A DNA stretch of 64,000 nucleotides from Strigamia acuminata (GCA_949358305.1 CASHSZ010000052.1:1-64000), one strand, 5' to 3'. Counted from the stretch's first letter, positions 43,985 through 55,500 are shown. Numbers and translations: made by a program. The notes: generated from the sequence alone by a model not told the origin.

Positions 43985-44933
43985 AAATTTGTGATGTTTC
44001 AAATAATCCTCATGTAGTTGAATAATTCTGCTGGGCACGGATAAATTGAACTGCAATTCCTTCATGGCAAACCAATTGCACAGGTCCAAAACGATTCCAT
44101 TCCTTAGAATTTCCTAACAAAACAAAACAAATAGATCAGTTATAAACCATTAAATAATAAAGAAATAAAAATACTTTAATAACTGGTTTTAAAGTTGTTT
44201 TCCAACACATAGCCAGCAAATAATGCACAACTCTCTGAAAATCAACTTTTTGCTCCCAAAATAAAAATAACCTAAAAAATAAACAAATAAATGGATAAAT
44301 AAATGGAAAATAAATTACCAGAGGAATGAATTTTACCTATTTAGATTCCTAGTGATGCATTTGATGGTGAGCAGGAGTGGGCTATTAATCCACGGTGATT
44401 TACTGAAATGAAGTGGCAAAACGTTGTGGATTGTCTAATTCGAGTTTGCGATCGATTCAACCTCAAAAACTGAAAAAAAAAATTAATACTTTGTTATTTG
44501 TTCCGAATTAATTACCTTTTCGGGACCTAAAATGTATCCAGTTAATTTCATAACCCAAACCAACATCTCATCGTAATTCCTCATCACGGAAAAATAGTCA
44601 ACACTTGATCGGCAGCAAAGCCGAAAATCGTGGACTTATCTTTGTTTTTTTATCCCGGAAGGAACCAAAATCCACAATTTCAAACATCTGGAGTGGAAAC
44701 AAACAGAATTAATTAAATGCTATGATGGTGTTACTAATTTTATCTCGTTCGAACCGTGTATTTGCAACGGGCGGCCATGTTTGCTGATCACTTGCTCTTT
44801 TCTAGTTTTGGATTTTTCATTGTGATGTCAGAAACAATCAACGATTTTTTGCGCCATCTGGTGATTAGAGTTGAAACTGCTCATTCTGAAGTCCAGCTCA
44901 AGCAGGTAAGGGACGTTTTTTATGTCCAAGGCT
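43985..44933 (-). repeat. Right inverted arm of the long-TIR element (uninterrupted)
   Basis: 949 bp, inverted copy of the left arm (18531-18831 + 28054-28561 + 43119-43197) with scattered differences and one ~64-bp extra stretch at ~44130-44195. It preserves the pre-insertion targets of BEL2 (~44632) and BEL3 (~44066). Ends AAGGCT at 44933, then GTAC. Confidence 0.9.
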
Positions 44934-44980
44934 GTACTCAACACTATACATTATTGTCTAAAGTGAATATATCTCTAACA
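44934..44980 (-). mobile_element. Copia 3' LTR, proximal part
   Basis: Second GTAC plus the last 43 bp of the 165-bp LTR (tcaacactatac…ctctaaca), equal to 49485-49527. Confidence 0.93.
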
Positions 44981-45022
44981 TAGCCGCCCATATTCATTTC
45001 CGAAAGAATCAATAAACTTATT

Positions 45023-47095
45023 TTACAAATCTTCTGAATAATCAATCAATCCCAACTTCCTGCAGTCCTGCTTCAATTTCGTGTCGGGTAAAGCTTTCGT
45101 CATCAGGTCGGCGTACATCTCATCTGTTGGAACAAACTCCACTTGATAGATGCCGTCCTGGATATCCTGCCTAATGAACGAGACTCGACGATTGAAATGT
45201 TTCGTCCTGCCGTGGTAACCATGATCCTTGGTCAATGCGATGGCTGGTTGGTTGTCACAGTAGATGGTAACCGGTCGTTGAGCTTCTCGTATATTCAGGT
45301 CCTCAATGAAGTTCTTTATCCATCTGACTTCTTTACCCAACTCGACCATGGCTGAAAACTCAGCCTCGCAAGTCGACATGCAGACTAACTTTAGTTTCTT
45401 CGCCTGCCAGGTGACGACTGTCCCGTTCAACATCGTAACGAAACCTGCAAAAGACTTTGCATCCACATCACAAGAGTTCCAGGATGCATCTGTGTATCCA
45501 GTCAAATCTGCAACACTGCCCGTGTACGTCAACCGATAATTTGCCGTCCCCATCAGGTACCTCAGGATCCTTTTTGCTGCCAACCAATGGGCTTGCTTCG
45601 GGTCGTTTAGCCACTGCGAAAGGAAAGAAACTGCAAACGCAATGTCCGGCCGCGTGCCCTGCGCCAAATAAAGTAGGGCACCGACAAGCTCTCTATATGG
45701 CTTGTCTGCAGCTGAGGGTCCCAACGGGTAACCTGGGGCATCCAACTTCTGTGACACGTCCAACGGTGCCTTGACCGGCTTAGCCTGCAAAAGACCAAAT
45801 CTAGTGATTAATTCCGAGATATATTTCGTTTGGTCCATGGTTATCTCGTTCTTCTCATCGTTTTGACTTATTCGAATCCCTAATAGGGACTTAATCTCCC
45901 CCAAGTCAATAACCTTAATCTCCTTTCTAATTTTCTTCATCAACTGATCTAATAAACGATCATCATTGTCCAAGGTGATTAGATCGTCCACATAAGTGGC
46001 CACAAAAATTATGGATTGTCCTATGGTGTATTTATAAACACACTGTTCCGTCGGGTGCTTCGTAAAACCCACGGCAAGCAATACTTTCTCCAACTTCTCG
46101 TGCCAAGCACGTCCCGCTTGGGGTAAACCGTATACCGCCTTCTCAAGTAAACATACTTGAGTTGTCCGATCACCAAATCCTTCAGGCAGCTCCATATAAA
46201 CTGTTTCCCTCAGGCGGGCATGCAAGTATGCCGTTTCGACATCGTGGTGCTTGACTCGTAGTCGGCGTTTCGCTGCCAATGCCATCAGTATTCTCACCGT
46301 GGCTAACCGGACTACTGGGGAATAAGACTCATCGTAGTCAACCCCCTGGATGACATTAAAGCCTTGCGCGACCAATCTTGCTTTATATCGCGTTATGCGT
46401 CCTTCCTGATCGGTCTTTAATGAGTAGACCCAACGGGATCCAACTACTTTCGCATCCGGGGGTCTGTCCACGACTTTCCAAGTCTTTTGCTCACCATGTG
46501 ACTTTAATTCGGCTTCCATTGCCAACTTCCACAATGCTGCTTGAGGGGAAGCCAATGCCTGCTTGTAGTTCTTAGGAACTATCACTAGACCTTGGGTCGC
46601 ATTCTTCACTCGCGCGACATTCGCACCATCCGTGCCCGCTGGACGGTCACGGGTCCTACGATGTCTGCGCCAGTCTATACTCTCGTAGGGTACGGGTGGA
46701 CGTCTATTCCTTTGTGGGTTTCTCCGAACTGGGCCGCATTGGGGCAAACGCGCCGCAGGGTAAATCGGGACGTCACCAATTGGATCCGGAGGAGGGGAAT
46801 GGATTACAGGAACTTCCTCAGGTAAGTCTGGTATGGAGGGTGTCTCAACCCAATAATCCTCCTGATCCAAGGGTGTTGATCCAGAAATTAAAATCGAACC
46901 CAGGGCCTCTTCGTCAAATTTAACGTCACGCGAAACGAAATATTTACGTGTTATCGGGTCATAAAAACTCCAACCAGGAGCATTGAACGGGTATCCCGTA
47001 AATATTACTCTTTTAGCTCTGGGCTCCAATTTGGAACGGTCTTGGACTGGTATCCATGTATAAGCGAGGCTTCCAAAGACTCGCATATTCGCCAC
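45023..47095 (-). CDS. pol: Copia Pol, reverse transcriptase and RNase H half
   Basis: 690 codons in the frame following a one-base break near 47100; the first codon is GTG, so this is the continuation of the upstream frame and not an independent start. It begins with the integrase C-terminal region (MRVFGSLAYTW, GYPFNAPGW). RT_copia-type reverse transcriptase at ~180-430 (DYDESYSPVVRLATVR, HHDVETAYLH, catalytic YVDDL near 360-370). RNase H in the C-terminal third (GYTDASW, CEAEFSAM, IYCDNQPAIAL, KHFNRRVSFIR). No other frame break; the stop lies ~40 bp from the 3' LTR edge (44980). Confidence 0.93.
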   Translation of the reverse strand: MANMRVFGSLAYTWIPVQDRSKLEPRAKRVIFTGYPFNAPGWSFYDPITRKYFVSRDVKFDEEALGSILISGSTPLDQEDYWVETPSIPDLPEEVPVIHSPPPDPIGDVPIYPAARLPQCGPVRRNPQRNRRPPVPYESIDWRRHRRTRDRPAGTDGANVARVKNATQGLVIVPKNYKQALASPQAALWKLAMEAELKSHGEQKTWKVVDRPPDAKVVGSRWVYSLKTDQEGRITRYKARLVAQGFNVIQGVDYDESYSPVVRLATVRILMALAAKRRLRVKHHDVETAYLHARLRETVYMELPEGFGDRTTQVCLLEKAVYGLPQAGRAWHEKLEKVLLAVGFTKHPTEQCVYKYTIGQSIIFVATYVDDLITLDNDDRLLDQLMKKIRKEIKVIDLGEIKSLLGIRISQNDEKNEITMDQTKYISELITRFGLLQAKPVKAPLDVSQKLDAPGYPLGPSAADKPYRELVGALLYLAQGTRPDIAFAVSFLSQWLNDPKQAHWLAAKRILRYLMGTANYRLTYTGSVADLTGYTDASWNSCDVDAKSFAGFVTMLNGTVVTWQAKKLKLVCMSTCEAEFSAMVELGKEVRWIKNFIEDLNIREAQRPVTIYCDNQPAIALTKDHGYHGRTKHFNRRVSFIRQDIQDGIYQVEFVPTDEMYADLMTKALPDTKLKQDCRKLGLIDYSEDL

Positions 47096-49236
47096 ATTCG
47101 CTTACGGCCCGTCAGTCTCTCAATCGGTGTTTCCGATTCAAACCGTCTCATTTTTGATCTATTCGCTGCGTATGCTGCAGTTTCGACCGCATCCTGCCAA
47201 AAAATAGTCGGCAGCTTTGCGTCTAATAATAAAGTCCTAGCAGCGTCCAGCAACTTCCGGTTTGCGCGTTCTGCTGCGCCATTTTGGGAGGGGCTGTATG
47301 GAACGGTCAACTGGTGGTGGACACCACGGGCGGTCAACAATTCCTTGAACGCCGCATTGACGAACTCAGTACCATTATCGGATCTAAGTCGCTTTAATTT
47401 CGTCCCAAATCTCTTCTCGTGAAGTAACAAAAATTTCTCGAATTCCTCCACCGTTTGTGACTTATTCTTCAAAAAACGAGTGAAAATCACTCGGGAAAAA
47501 TCGTCAACGATGGTGAAGATATACTTGTTTCCTTTCGTTGATTCGTGCCTAAATGGCCCGCATAAATCGACGTGAAGCATCTCCAAAGGCCCCGTCGCCG
47601 TGATATAACCCGTAGACACGAAGGGAGATCGCGTTTTCTTTGCCACAATACACTTGTCGCACAACTTCGGGTCTCTCTCCATATTTAAGTTCATACCATC
47701 AACCAAATTTCGATACACCATCTCCCGGAGGGATTTAAAACCCAAATGTGCCATTCTGCGATGCCACAAAGTCACTGGTAATTTGACCACTTTAGTTCCA
47801 GGTGCATCTTTACCCCCGGTCCTAGATAATCCAATATCAATCGGGGGGGAGGGAGGGACCGATTGGTCAGCTCTTCTATTCAACCGGAACAGCCCAGAAG
47901 TTTGGACTGCTTCAAATATCCTCGTACCATCTGCCGTTGATACAACGCATTTATCGCCTGAAAATGACACCGCATATCCTTGCTGCACAATCCGTGCAAC
48001 CGACAATAAGTTCGTCTTCAAGGAGGGAACATATTTCACGTCGGTCAGTCGAATTATCCTCCTTTGATTGTCCAACCACAACGCTAAAAGTACCGTCCCA
48101 GTCCCAACAGAAGGCACTTTTCGCCCATCCGCCAAAATTACCTGTCTACCAGGTAACAAGTCCAATTTCGCAAAACACGTCGCGTCATTCGCCATATGCG
48201 ATGATGCCCCGGAATCCATATACCATATTGGATCTTCACTAGTCGATGGTCCCCTCGGGGATTTAAGTAAACATGTGGTCTCATCATCTGTTTGCATAGC
48301 GTAATCGACCACGTACTGCAACTCGTCCACTTTAGTGGATGTAGAGGGGTGCTGAACGACCGCTGCATTGCCGTTCTGCCTCCGACCCCTGAAATTCCCT
48401 CTGGAGCGGTTCTGCGAGCGGGCGCGAATCTCGGCTGCTGCCTTTGGGTCAACCGGTTGTCTACATTCTGCGTATCGGTGTCCCAATCGACCACAATTCC
48501 AACATTTGGTAGCTTGCTTGCCGCCCCGGTTGGCTCCTCCGCCGCGCCAGGGTCCGGAACCTCCTCGTCCGCCACTTGTGTTTGAACCACGCACCCATGT
48601 TGCGCTCTCAAACTTGAGATCCGTAGGGGCGGGCAACGCCACGCGCCTCATCTCTTCGGCTTGTAGTGCACGTCGAAGTGTCAGCATCTTGAGCGTGCTA
48701 CGTCCGACCACGTCGCAACTCGTAACGACTCCTCTGTAGTCGGGTGTCAAACCTCTCAAGACGTGTGCGCACAATTCGGCCTCGTCGATGGGTGCCCCAA
48801 TGGAATTCAATTCTTCGGCGACTGATATCATCCGGTCGAGGTAAGCTGCCACAGTTTCTGTCGGTTTCATCCGAATATGCGCAAGTTCCACTCGCTTTTG
48901 GACTTTCAATTCAGCGATCTCGCCTTGATTTTCCGTCTTGAGTGCATTCCACGCCGCCTTTGCCGTGTCGTGGTTCAGCACATGCCTCAGTTGAGCGGTG
49001 TCGATTGACTGCAGAATTATATTCAACGCCTCGACGTCTTTGGTCGTCCATTCCTTCACTCGGGTCTTGAACGCGTCATCCGTTTCGCCCAGAGTTTTAA
49101 TCGGCGGGTCATCAGTTATTACGAACCAGGCTTCTCTGGACTTCAACAAGATCCGCACCCGGTATTCCCACGTGGGATAATTACGACCATTCAGCTTCTC
49201 TACGTATGTAATGGCCGATTCGACTTTGGCCGCCAT
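47005..49236 (-). CDS. gag-pol: Copia Gag, protease and integrase half, ends at a frameshift
   Basis: From ATG at 49236. Positions counted from a TTG 9 bp upstream. UBN2-type Gag ~15-200; a single CCHC knuckle C248/C251/H256/C261 in an Arg/Gly-rich region; protease D344-S-G (WYMDSGASSHMAN); integrase finger H495/H500 and C529/C532; integrase core D560, D623, E659 with D,D35E spacing (NGAAERANR). After ~residue 714 the frame slips: it runs ~32 foreign residues to a stop at 47005 while the true continuation is in the overlapping frame at 45023-47095. The break is consistent with loss of one base at ~47099-47101. Copia elements normally have one frame, so this copy is probably not autonomous. 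Confidence 0.92.
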   Translation of the reverse strand: MAAKVESAITYVEKLNGRNYPTWEYRVRILLKSREAWFVITDDPPIKTLGETDDAFKTRVKEWTTKDVEALNIILQSIDTAQLRHVLNHDTAKAAWNALKTENQGEIAELKVQKRVELAHIRMKPTETVAAYLDRMISVAEELNSIGAPIDEAELCAHVLRGLTPDYRGVVTSCDVVGRSTLKMLTLRRALQAEEMRRVALPAPTDLKFESATWVRGSNTSGGRGGSGPWRGGGANRGGKQATKCWNCGRLGHRYAECRQPVDPKAAAEIRARSQNRSRGNFRGRRQNGNAAVVQHPSTSTKVDELQYVVDYAMQTDDETTCLLKSPRGPSTSEDPIWYMDSGASSHMANDATCFAKLDLLPGRQVILADGRKVPSVGTGTVLLALWLDNQRRIIRLTDVKYVPSLKTNLLSVARIVQQGYAVSFSGDKCVVSTADGTRIFEAVQTSGLFRLNRRADQSVPPSPPIDIGLSRTGGKDAPGTKVVKLPVTLWHRRMAHLGFKSLREMVYRNLVDGMNLNMERDPKLCDKCIVAKKTRSPFVSTGYITATGPLEMLHVDLCGPFRHESTKGNKYIFTIVDDFSRVIFTRFLKNKSQTVEEFEKFLLLHEKRFGTKLKRLRSDNGTEFVNAAFKELLTARGVHHQLTVPYSPSQNGAAERANRKLLDAARTLLLDAKLPTIFWQDAVETAAYAANRSKMRRFESETPIERLTGRKRMWRICESLEASLIHGYQSKTVPNWSPELKE

Positions 49237-49345
49237 TTTGTTCAAAATTTCTCAATTCGTACCGCTCAATCTTGTAAACACTTCATAAATTTCTACACCG
49301 ACTTCTGATTTCGATTTTTCCAAATGTTTCTTTCTTTTATATCAT

Positions 49346-49362
49346 GTTGGGCCCATAACCCA
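49346..49362 (-). other. Copia primer-binding site: initiator tRNA-Met half-molecule
   Basis: Plus strand gttgggcccataaccca abuts the 5' LTR. It matches the anticodon arm of initiator tRNA-Met (GGGCCCATAACCCA around the CAT anticodon), not the 3' CCA end. This is the internal-tRNA priming known for Drosophila copia and Ty5-like elements. Confidence 0.82.
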
Positions 49363-49527
49363 TGTTAGGGAAATTGAGCAGAGCTCCCAAACTGGGAAAG
49401 AATTCACACACGTTACATATTCAGTTGCAACCAAACGAGAACATCTGATTTAATGGTAACAATAGATTTAGGTATACAATGTACTCAACACTATACATTA
49501 TTGTCTAAAGTGAATATATCTCTAACA
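49363..49527 (-). mobile_element. Copia 5' LTR (intact)
   Basis: 165 bp, TGTTAGGG to CTAACA; short for an LTR. Followed by the GTGTT duplication and satellite. The minus strand has GATATATTC near its start, a possible TATA-like box. Confidence 0.93.
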
Positions 49528-52500
49528 GTGTTTGTGCTAAGTCAACTGTGATGAGATCAAAGTCTATTCTCCCAAATCATTGGTTGGATGTTTCTAAAAC
49601 TTACATTGGAGCCTTCTACTAAGGTTTAAACACTATTTCTGAACATTCAGAGACATTGGTGTTGTGGTGTTTGTGCTAAGTCAACTGTGATGAGATCAAA
49701 AGTCTATTCTCCCAAATCATTGGTTGGATGTTTCTAAAACTTACATTGGAGCCTTCTACTAGGGTTTAAACACTATTACTGAACATTCAGAGACATTGGT
49801 CTTGTGGTGTTTGTGCTAAGTCAACTGTGATGAGATCAAAAGTCTATTCTCCCAAATCATCGGTTGGATGTTTCTAAAACTTACATTGGAGCCTTCTACT
49901 AAGGTTTAAACACTATTTCTGAACATTCAGAGACATTGGACTTGTGGTGTTTGTGCTAAGTCAACTGTGATGAGATCAAAAGTCTATTCTCCCAAATCAT
50001 TGCTTGGATGTTGCTAAAACTTACATTGAAGGCTTCTACTAAGGTTTAAATACTATTTCTGAACGTTCAGAGACATTGGTCTTGTGGTGTTTGTGCTAAG
50101 TCAACTGTGATGAGATCAAAAGTCTATTCAACCAAATCATCGCTTGGATGTTGCTAAAACTTACATTGAAGGCTTCTACTAAGGTTTAAACACTATTTCT
50201 GAACATTCAGAGACATTGGTCTTGTGGTGTTTGTGCTAAGTCAACTGTGATGAGATCAAAAGTCGATTCTCCCAAATCATCGGTTGGATGTTTCTAAAAC
50301 TTACATTGGAGCCTTCTACTAAGGTTTAAACACTATTTCTGAACATTCAGAGACATTGGTCTTGTGGTGTTTGTGCTAAGTCAACTGTGATGAGATCAAA
50401 AGTCGATTCTCCCAAATCATCGGTTGGATGTTTCTAAAACTTACATTGGAGCCTTCTACTAAGGTTTAAACACTATTTCTGAACATTCAGAGACATTGGT
50501 CTTGTGGTGTTTGTGCTAAGTCAACTGTGATGAGATCAAAAGTCTATTCTCCCAAATCATTGGTTGGATGTTTCTAAAACTTACATTGGAGCCTTCTACT
50601 AAGGTTTAAACACTATTTCTGAACATTCAGAGAAATTAATCTTGTGGTGTTTGTGCTAAGTCAACTGCGATGTGAAATAAGCTCAAAATTTTTTTTTCAA
50701 ATTTTATTGCTTGGGTGTTGCTAAAGCTTATATTGAAGGCTTCTACTAAGGTTTAAACACTATTTCTAAACATTCAGAGACATTGGTCTTGTGGTGTTTG
50801 TGCTAAGTCAACTGCGATGTGAAATGAGCTCAAAATTTTTTTTTCAAAATTTAATGCTTGGGTGTTGCTAAAACTTATATTGAAGGCTTCTACTAAGGTT
50901 TAAACACTATTTCTGAACATTCAGAGACATTGGTCTTGTGGTGTTTGTGCTAAGTCAACTGTGATGAGATCAAAAGTCTATTCTCCCAAATCATCGGTTG
51001 GATGTTTCTAAAACTTACATTGGAGCCTTCTACTAAGGTTTAAACACTATTTCTGAACATTCAGAGACATTGGACTTGTGGTGTTTGTGCTAAGTCAACT
51101 GTGATGAGATCAAAAGTCTATTCTCCCAAATCATCGGTTGGATGTTTCTAAAACTTACATTGGAGCCTTCTACTAAGGTTTAAACACTATTTCTGAACAT
51201 TCAGAGACATTAATCTTGTGGTGTTTGTGCTAAGTCAACTGCGATGTGAATTGAGCTCAAAATTTTTTTTTCAAAATTTATTGCTTGGGTGTTGCTAAAA
51301 CTTATATTGAAGAGTTCTACTAAGGTTTAAACACTATTTCTGAACATTCAGAGACATTGGACTTGTGGTGTTTGTGCTAAGTCAACTGTGATGAGATCAA
51401 AAGTCTATTCAACCAAATCATCGCTTGGATGTTGCTAAAACTTACATTGAAGGCTTCTACTAAGGTTTAAACACTATTTCTGAACATTCAGAGACATTGG
51501 TCTTGTGGTGTTTGTGCTAAGTCAACTGTGATGAGATCAAAGTCTATTCTCCCAAATCATTAGTTGGATGTTTCTAAAACTTACATTGGAGCCTTCTACT
51601 AAGGTTTAAACACTATTTCTGAACATTCAGAGACATTGGTCTTGTGGTGTTTTGTGCTAAGTCAACTGTGATGAGATCAAAAGTCTATTCTCCCAAATCA
51701 TTGGTTGGATGTTTCTAAAACTTACATTGGAGCCTTCTACTAGGGTTTAAACACTATTACTGAACATTCAGAGACATTGGTCTTGTGGTGTTTGTGCTAA
51801 GTCAACTGTGATGAGGTCAAAAGTCTATTCTCCCAAATCATTGGTTGGATGTTTCTAAAACTTACATTGGAGCCTTCTACTAAGGTTTAAACACTATTTC
51901 TGAACATTCAGAGACATTGGACTTGTGGTGTTTGTGCTAAGTCAACTGTGATGAGATCAAAAGTCTATTCTCCCAAATCATTGGTTGGATGTTTCTAAAA
52001 CTTACATTGGAGCCTTCTACTAGGGTTTAAACACTATTACTGAACATTCAGAGACATTGGACTTGTGGTGTTTGTGCTAAGTCAACTGTGATGAGATCAA
52101 AAGTCTATTCAACCAAATCATCGCTTGGATGTTGCTAAAACTTACATTGAAGGCTTCTACTAAGGTTTAAACACTTTTTCTGAACATTCAGAGACATTGG
52201 TCTTGTGGTGTTTGTGCTAAGTCAACTGTGATGAGATCAAAAGTCTATTCTCCCAAATCATCGGTTGGATGTTTCTAAAACTTACATTGGAGCCTTCTAC
52301 TAAGGTTTAAACACTATTTCTGAACATTCAGAGACATTGGTCTTTTGGTGTTTGTGCTAAGTCAACTGTGATGAGATCAAAAGTCTATTCTCCCAAATCA
52401 TCGGTTGGATGTTTCTAAAACTTACATTGGAGCCTTCTACTACGGTTTAAACACTATTTCTGAACATTCAGAGACATTGGTCTTGTGGTGTTTGTGCTAA

Positions 52501-55500
52501 GTCAACTGTGATGAGATCAAAAGTCTATTCAACCAAATCATCGGTTGGATGTTTCTAAAACTTACATTGGAGCCTTCTACTAAGGTTTAAACACTATTTC
52601 TGAACATTCAGAGACATTGGACTTGTGGTGTTTGTGCTAAGTCAACTGTGATAAGATCAAAAGTCTATTCTCCCAAATCATTGCTTGGATGTTGCTAAAA
52701 CTTACATTGAAGGCTTCTACTAAGGTTTAAATACTATTTCTGAACGTTCAGAGACATTGGTCTTGTGGTGTTTGTGCTAAGTCAACTGTGATGAGATCAA
52801 AAGTCTATTCAACCAAATCATCGCTTGGATGTTGCTAAAACTTACATTAAAGGCTTCTACTAAGGTTTAAACACTATTTCTGAACATTCAGAGACATTGG
52901 TCTTGTGGTGTTTGTGCTAAGTCAACTGTGATGAGATCAAAAGTCGATTCTCCCAAATCATCGGTTGGATGTTTCTAAAACTTACATTGGAGCCTTCTAC
53001 TAAGGTTTAAACACTATTTCTGAACGTTCAGAGACATTGGTCTTGTGGTGTTTGTGCTAAGTCAACTGTGATGAGATCAAAAGTCTATTCAACCAAATCA
53101 TCGCTTGGATGTTGCTAAAACTTACATTGAAGGCTTCTACTAAGGTTTAAACACTATTTCTGAACATTCAGAGACATTGGTCTTGTGGTGTTTGTGCTAA
53201 GTCAACTGTGATGAGATAAAAAGTCGATTCTCCCAAATCATCGGTTGGATGTTTCTAAAACTTACATTGGAGCCTTCTACTAAGGTTTAAACACTATTTC
53301 TGAACGTTCAGAGACATTGGTCTTGTGGTGTTTGTGCTAAGTCAACTGTGATGAGATCAAAAGTCGATTCTCCCAAATCGTCGGTTGGATGTTTCTAAAA
53401 CTTACATTGGAGCCTTCTACTAAGGTTTAAACACTATTTCTGAACATTCAGAGACATTGGTCTTTTGGTGTTTGTGCTAAGTCAACTGTGATGAGATCAA
53501 AAGTCTATTCTCCCAAATCATTGGTTGGATGTTTCTAAAACTTACATTGGAGCCTTCTACTAAGGTTTAAACACTATTTCTGAACATTCAGAGACATTGG
53601 TCTTGTGGTGTTTGTGCTAAGTCAACTGTGATGAGATCAAAAGTCTATTCTCCCAAATCATTGGTTGGATGTTTCTAAAACTTACATTGGAGCCTTCTAC
53701 TAAGGTTTAAACACTATTTCTGAACATTCAGAGACATTAATCTTGTGGTGTTTGTGCTAAGTCAACTGCGATGTGAAATGAGCTCAAAATTTTTTTTTCA
53801 AAATTTAATGCTTGGGTGTTGCTAAAACTTATATTGAAGGCTTCTACTAAGGTTTAAACACTATTTCTGAACATTCAGAGACATTGGTCTTGTGGTGTTT
53901 GTGCTAAGTCAACTGTGATGAGATCAAAAGTCTATTCTCCCAAATCATCGGTTGGATGTTTCTAAAACTTACATTGGAGCCTTCTACTAAGGTTTAAACA
54001 CTATTTCTGAACATTCAGAGACATTGGACTTGTGGTGTTTGTGCTAAGTCAACTGTGATGAGATCAAAAGTCTATTCAACCAAATCATCGCTTGGATGTT
54101 GCTAAAACTTACATTGAAGGCTTCTACTAAGGTTTAAACACTATTTCTGAACATTCAGAGACATTGGTCTTGTGGTGTTTGTGCTAAGTCAACTGTGATG
54201 AGATTAAAAGTCTATTCAACCAAATCATCGCTTGGATGTTGCTAAAACTTACATTGAAGGCTTCTACTAAGGTTTAAACACTATTTCTGAACATTCAGAG
54301 ACATTAATCTTGTGGTGTTTGTGCTAAGTCAACTGCGATGTGAATTGAGCTCAAAATTTTTTTTTCAAAATTTATTGCTTGGGTGTTGCTAAAACTTATA
54401 TTGAAGAGTTCTACTAAGGTTTAAACACTATTTCTGAACATTCAGAGACATTGGACTTGTGGTGTTTGTGCTAAGTCAACTGTGATGAGATCAAAAGTCT
54501 ATTCAACCAAATCATCGCTTGGATGTTGCTAAAACTTACATTGAAGGCTTCTACTAAGGTTTAAACACTATTTCTGAACATTCAGAGACATTGGTCTTGT
54601 GGTGTTTGTGCTAAGTCAACTGTGATGAGATCAAAGTCTATTCTCCCAAATCATTGGTTGGATGTTTCTAAAACTTACATTGGAGCCTTCTACTAAGGTT
54701 TAAACACTATTTCTGAACATTCAGAGACATTGGTCTTGTGGTGTTTGTGCTAAGTCAACTGTGATGAGATCAAAAGTCTATTCTCCCAAATCATCGGTTG
54801 GATGTTTCTAAAACTTACATTGGAGCCTTCTACTAAGGTTTAAACACTATTTCTGAACATTCAGAGACATTGGACTTGTGGTGTTTGTGCTAAGTCAACT
54901 GTGATGAGATCAAAAGTCTATTCTCCCAAATCATCGGTTGGATGTTTCTAAAACTTACATTGGAGCCTTCTACTAAGGTTTAAACACTATTTCTGAACAT
55001 TCAGAGACATTAATCTTGTGGTGTTTGTGCTAAGTCAACTGCGATGTGAATTGAGCTCAAAATTTTTTTTTCAAAATTTATTGCTTGGGTGTTGCTAAAA
55101 CTTATATTGAAGAGTTCTACTAAGGTTTAAACACTATTTCTGAACATTCAGAGACATTGGACTTGTGGTGTTTGTGCTAAGTCAACTGTGATGAGATCAA
55201 AAGTCTATTCAACCAAATCATCGCTTGGATGTTGCTAAAACTTACATTGAAGGCTTCTACTAAGGTTTAAACACTATTTCTGAACATTCAGAGACATTGG
55301 TCTTGTGGTGTTTGTGCTAAGTCAACTGTGATGAGATCAAAGTCTATTCTCCCAAATCATTGGTTGGATGTTTCTAAAACTTACATTGGAGCCTTCTACT
55401 AAGGTTTAAACACTATTTCTGAACATTCAGAGACATTGGTGTTGTGGTGTTTGTGCTAAGTCAACTGTGATGAGATCAAAAGTCTATTCTCCCAAATCAT

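Larger units (their letters stand above)
18531..44933. mobile_element. Long-TIR DNA element of unknown superfamily, with nested guests
   Basis: Starts AGCCTTGGACATAAAAAACG and ends with its exact reverse complement, flanked by GTAC (18527-18530, 44934-44937). Subtracting BEL2 and BEL3 leaves about 2624 bp: inverted arms of ~0.9 kb around a ~0.8-kb AT-rich centre that holds a 20-bp tandem array. No transposase or other protein is recognisable, so it is non-autonomous. A 4-bp duplication fits several DNA transposon groups (for example Sola or Ginger) but I cannot assign one; the long arms and tandem-repeat centre also resemble foldback elements. Confidence 0.88.
18409..49527 (-). mobile_element. 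Copia retrotransposon carrying four nested elements
   Basis: Outer shell of the nest. Complete 165-bp LTR at 49363-49527; the other LTR is split into 18409-18530 (122 bp) and 44938-44980 (43 bp), which add up to 165 bp. TG...CA ends (TGTTAG/CTAACA). The target-site duplication GTGTT at 18404-18408 and 49528-49532 rejoins to an intact satellite monomer (gtggtgtttgtgctaag). Native element about 4.7 kb, minus strand, with coding frames at 45023-49236. Everything from 18531 to 44933 is later insertion. Confidence 0.93.

Noticed and set aside
18531-44933. Polinton/Maverick because of size and inverted repeats
   Set aside because: The 26 kb is due to nested elements; native size is ~2.6 kb, the duplication is 4 bp, and no polymerase, integrase or capsid gene belongs to it.
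49346-49362. Possible tRNA-Met gene fragment
   Set aside because: Only the anticodon arm is present and it abuts the LTR; a Copia primer site explains it.
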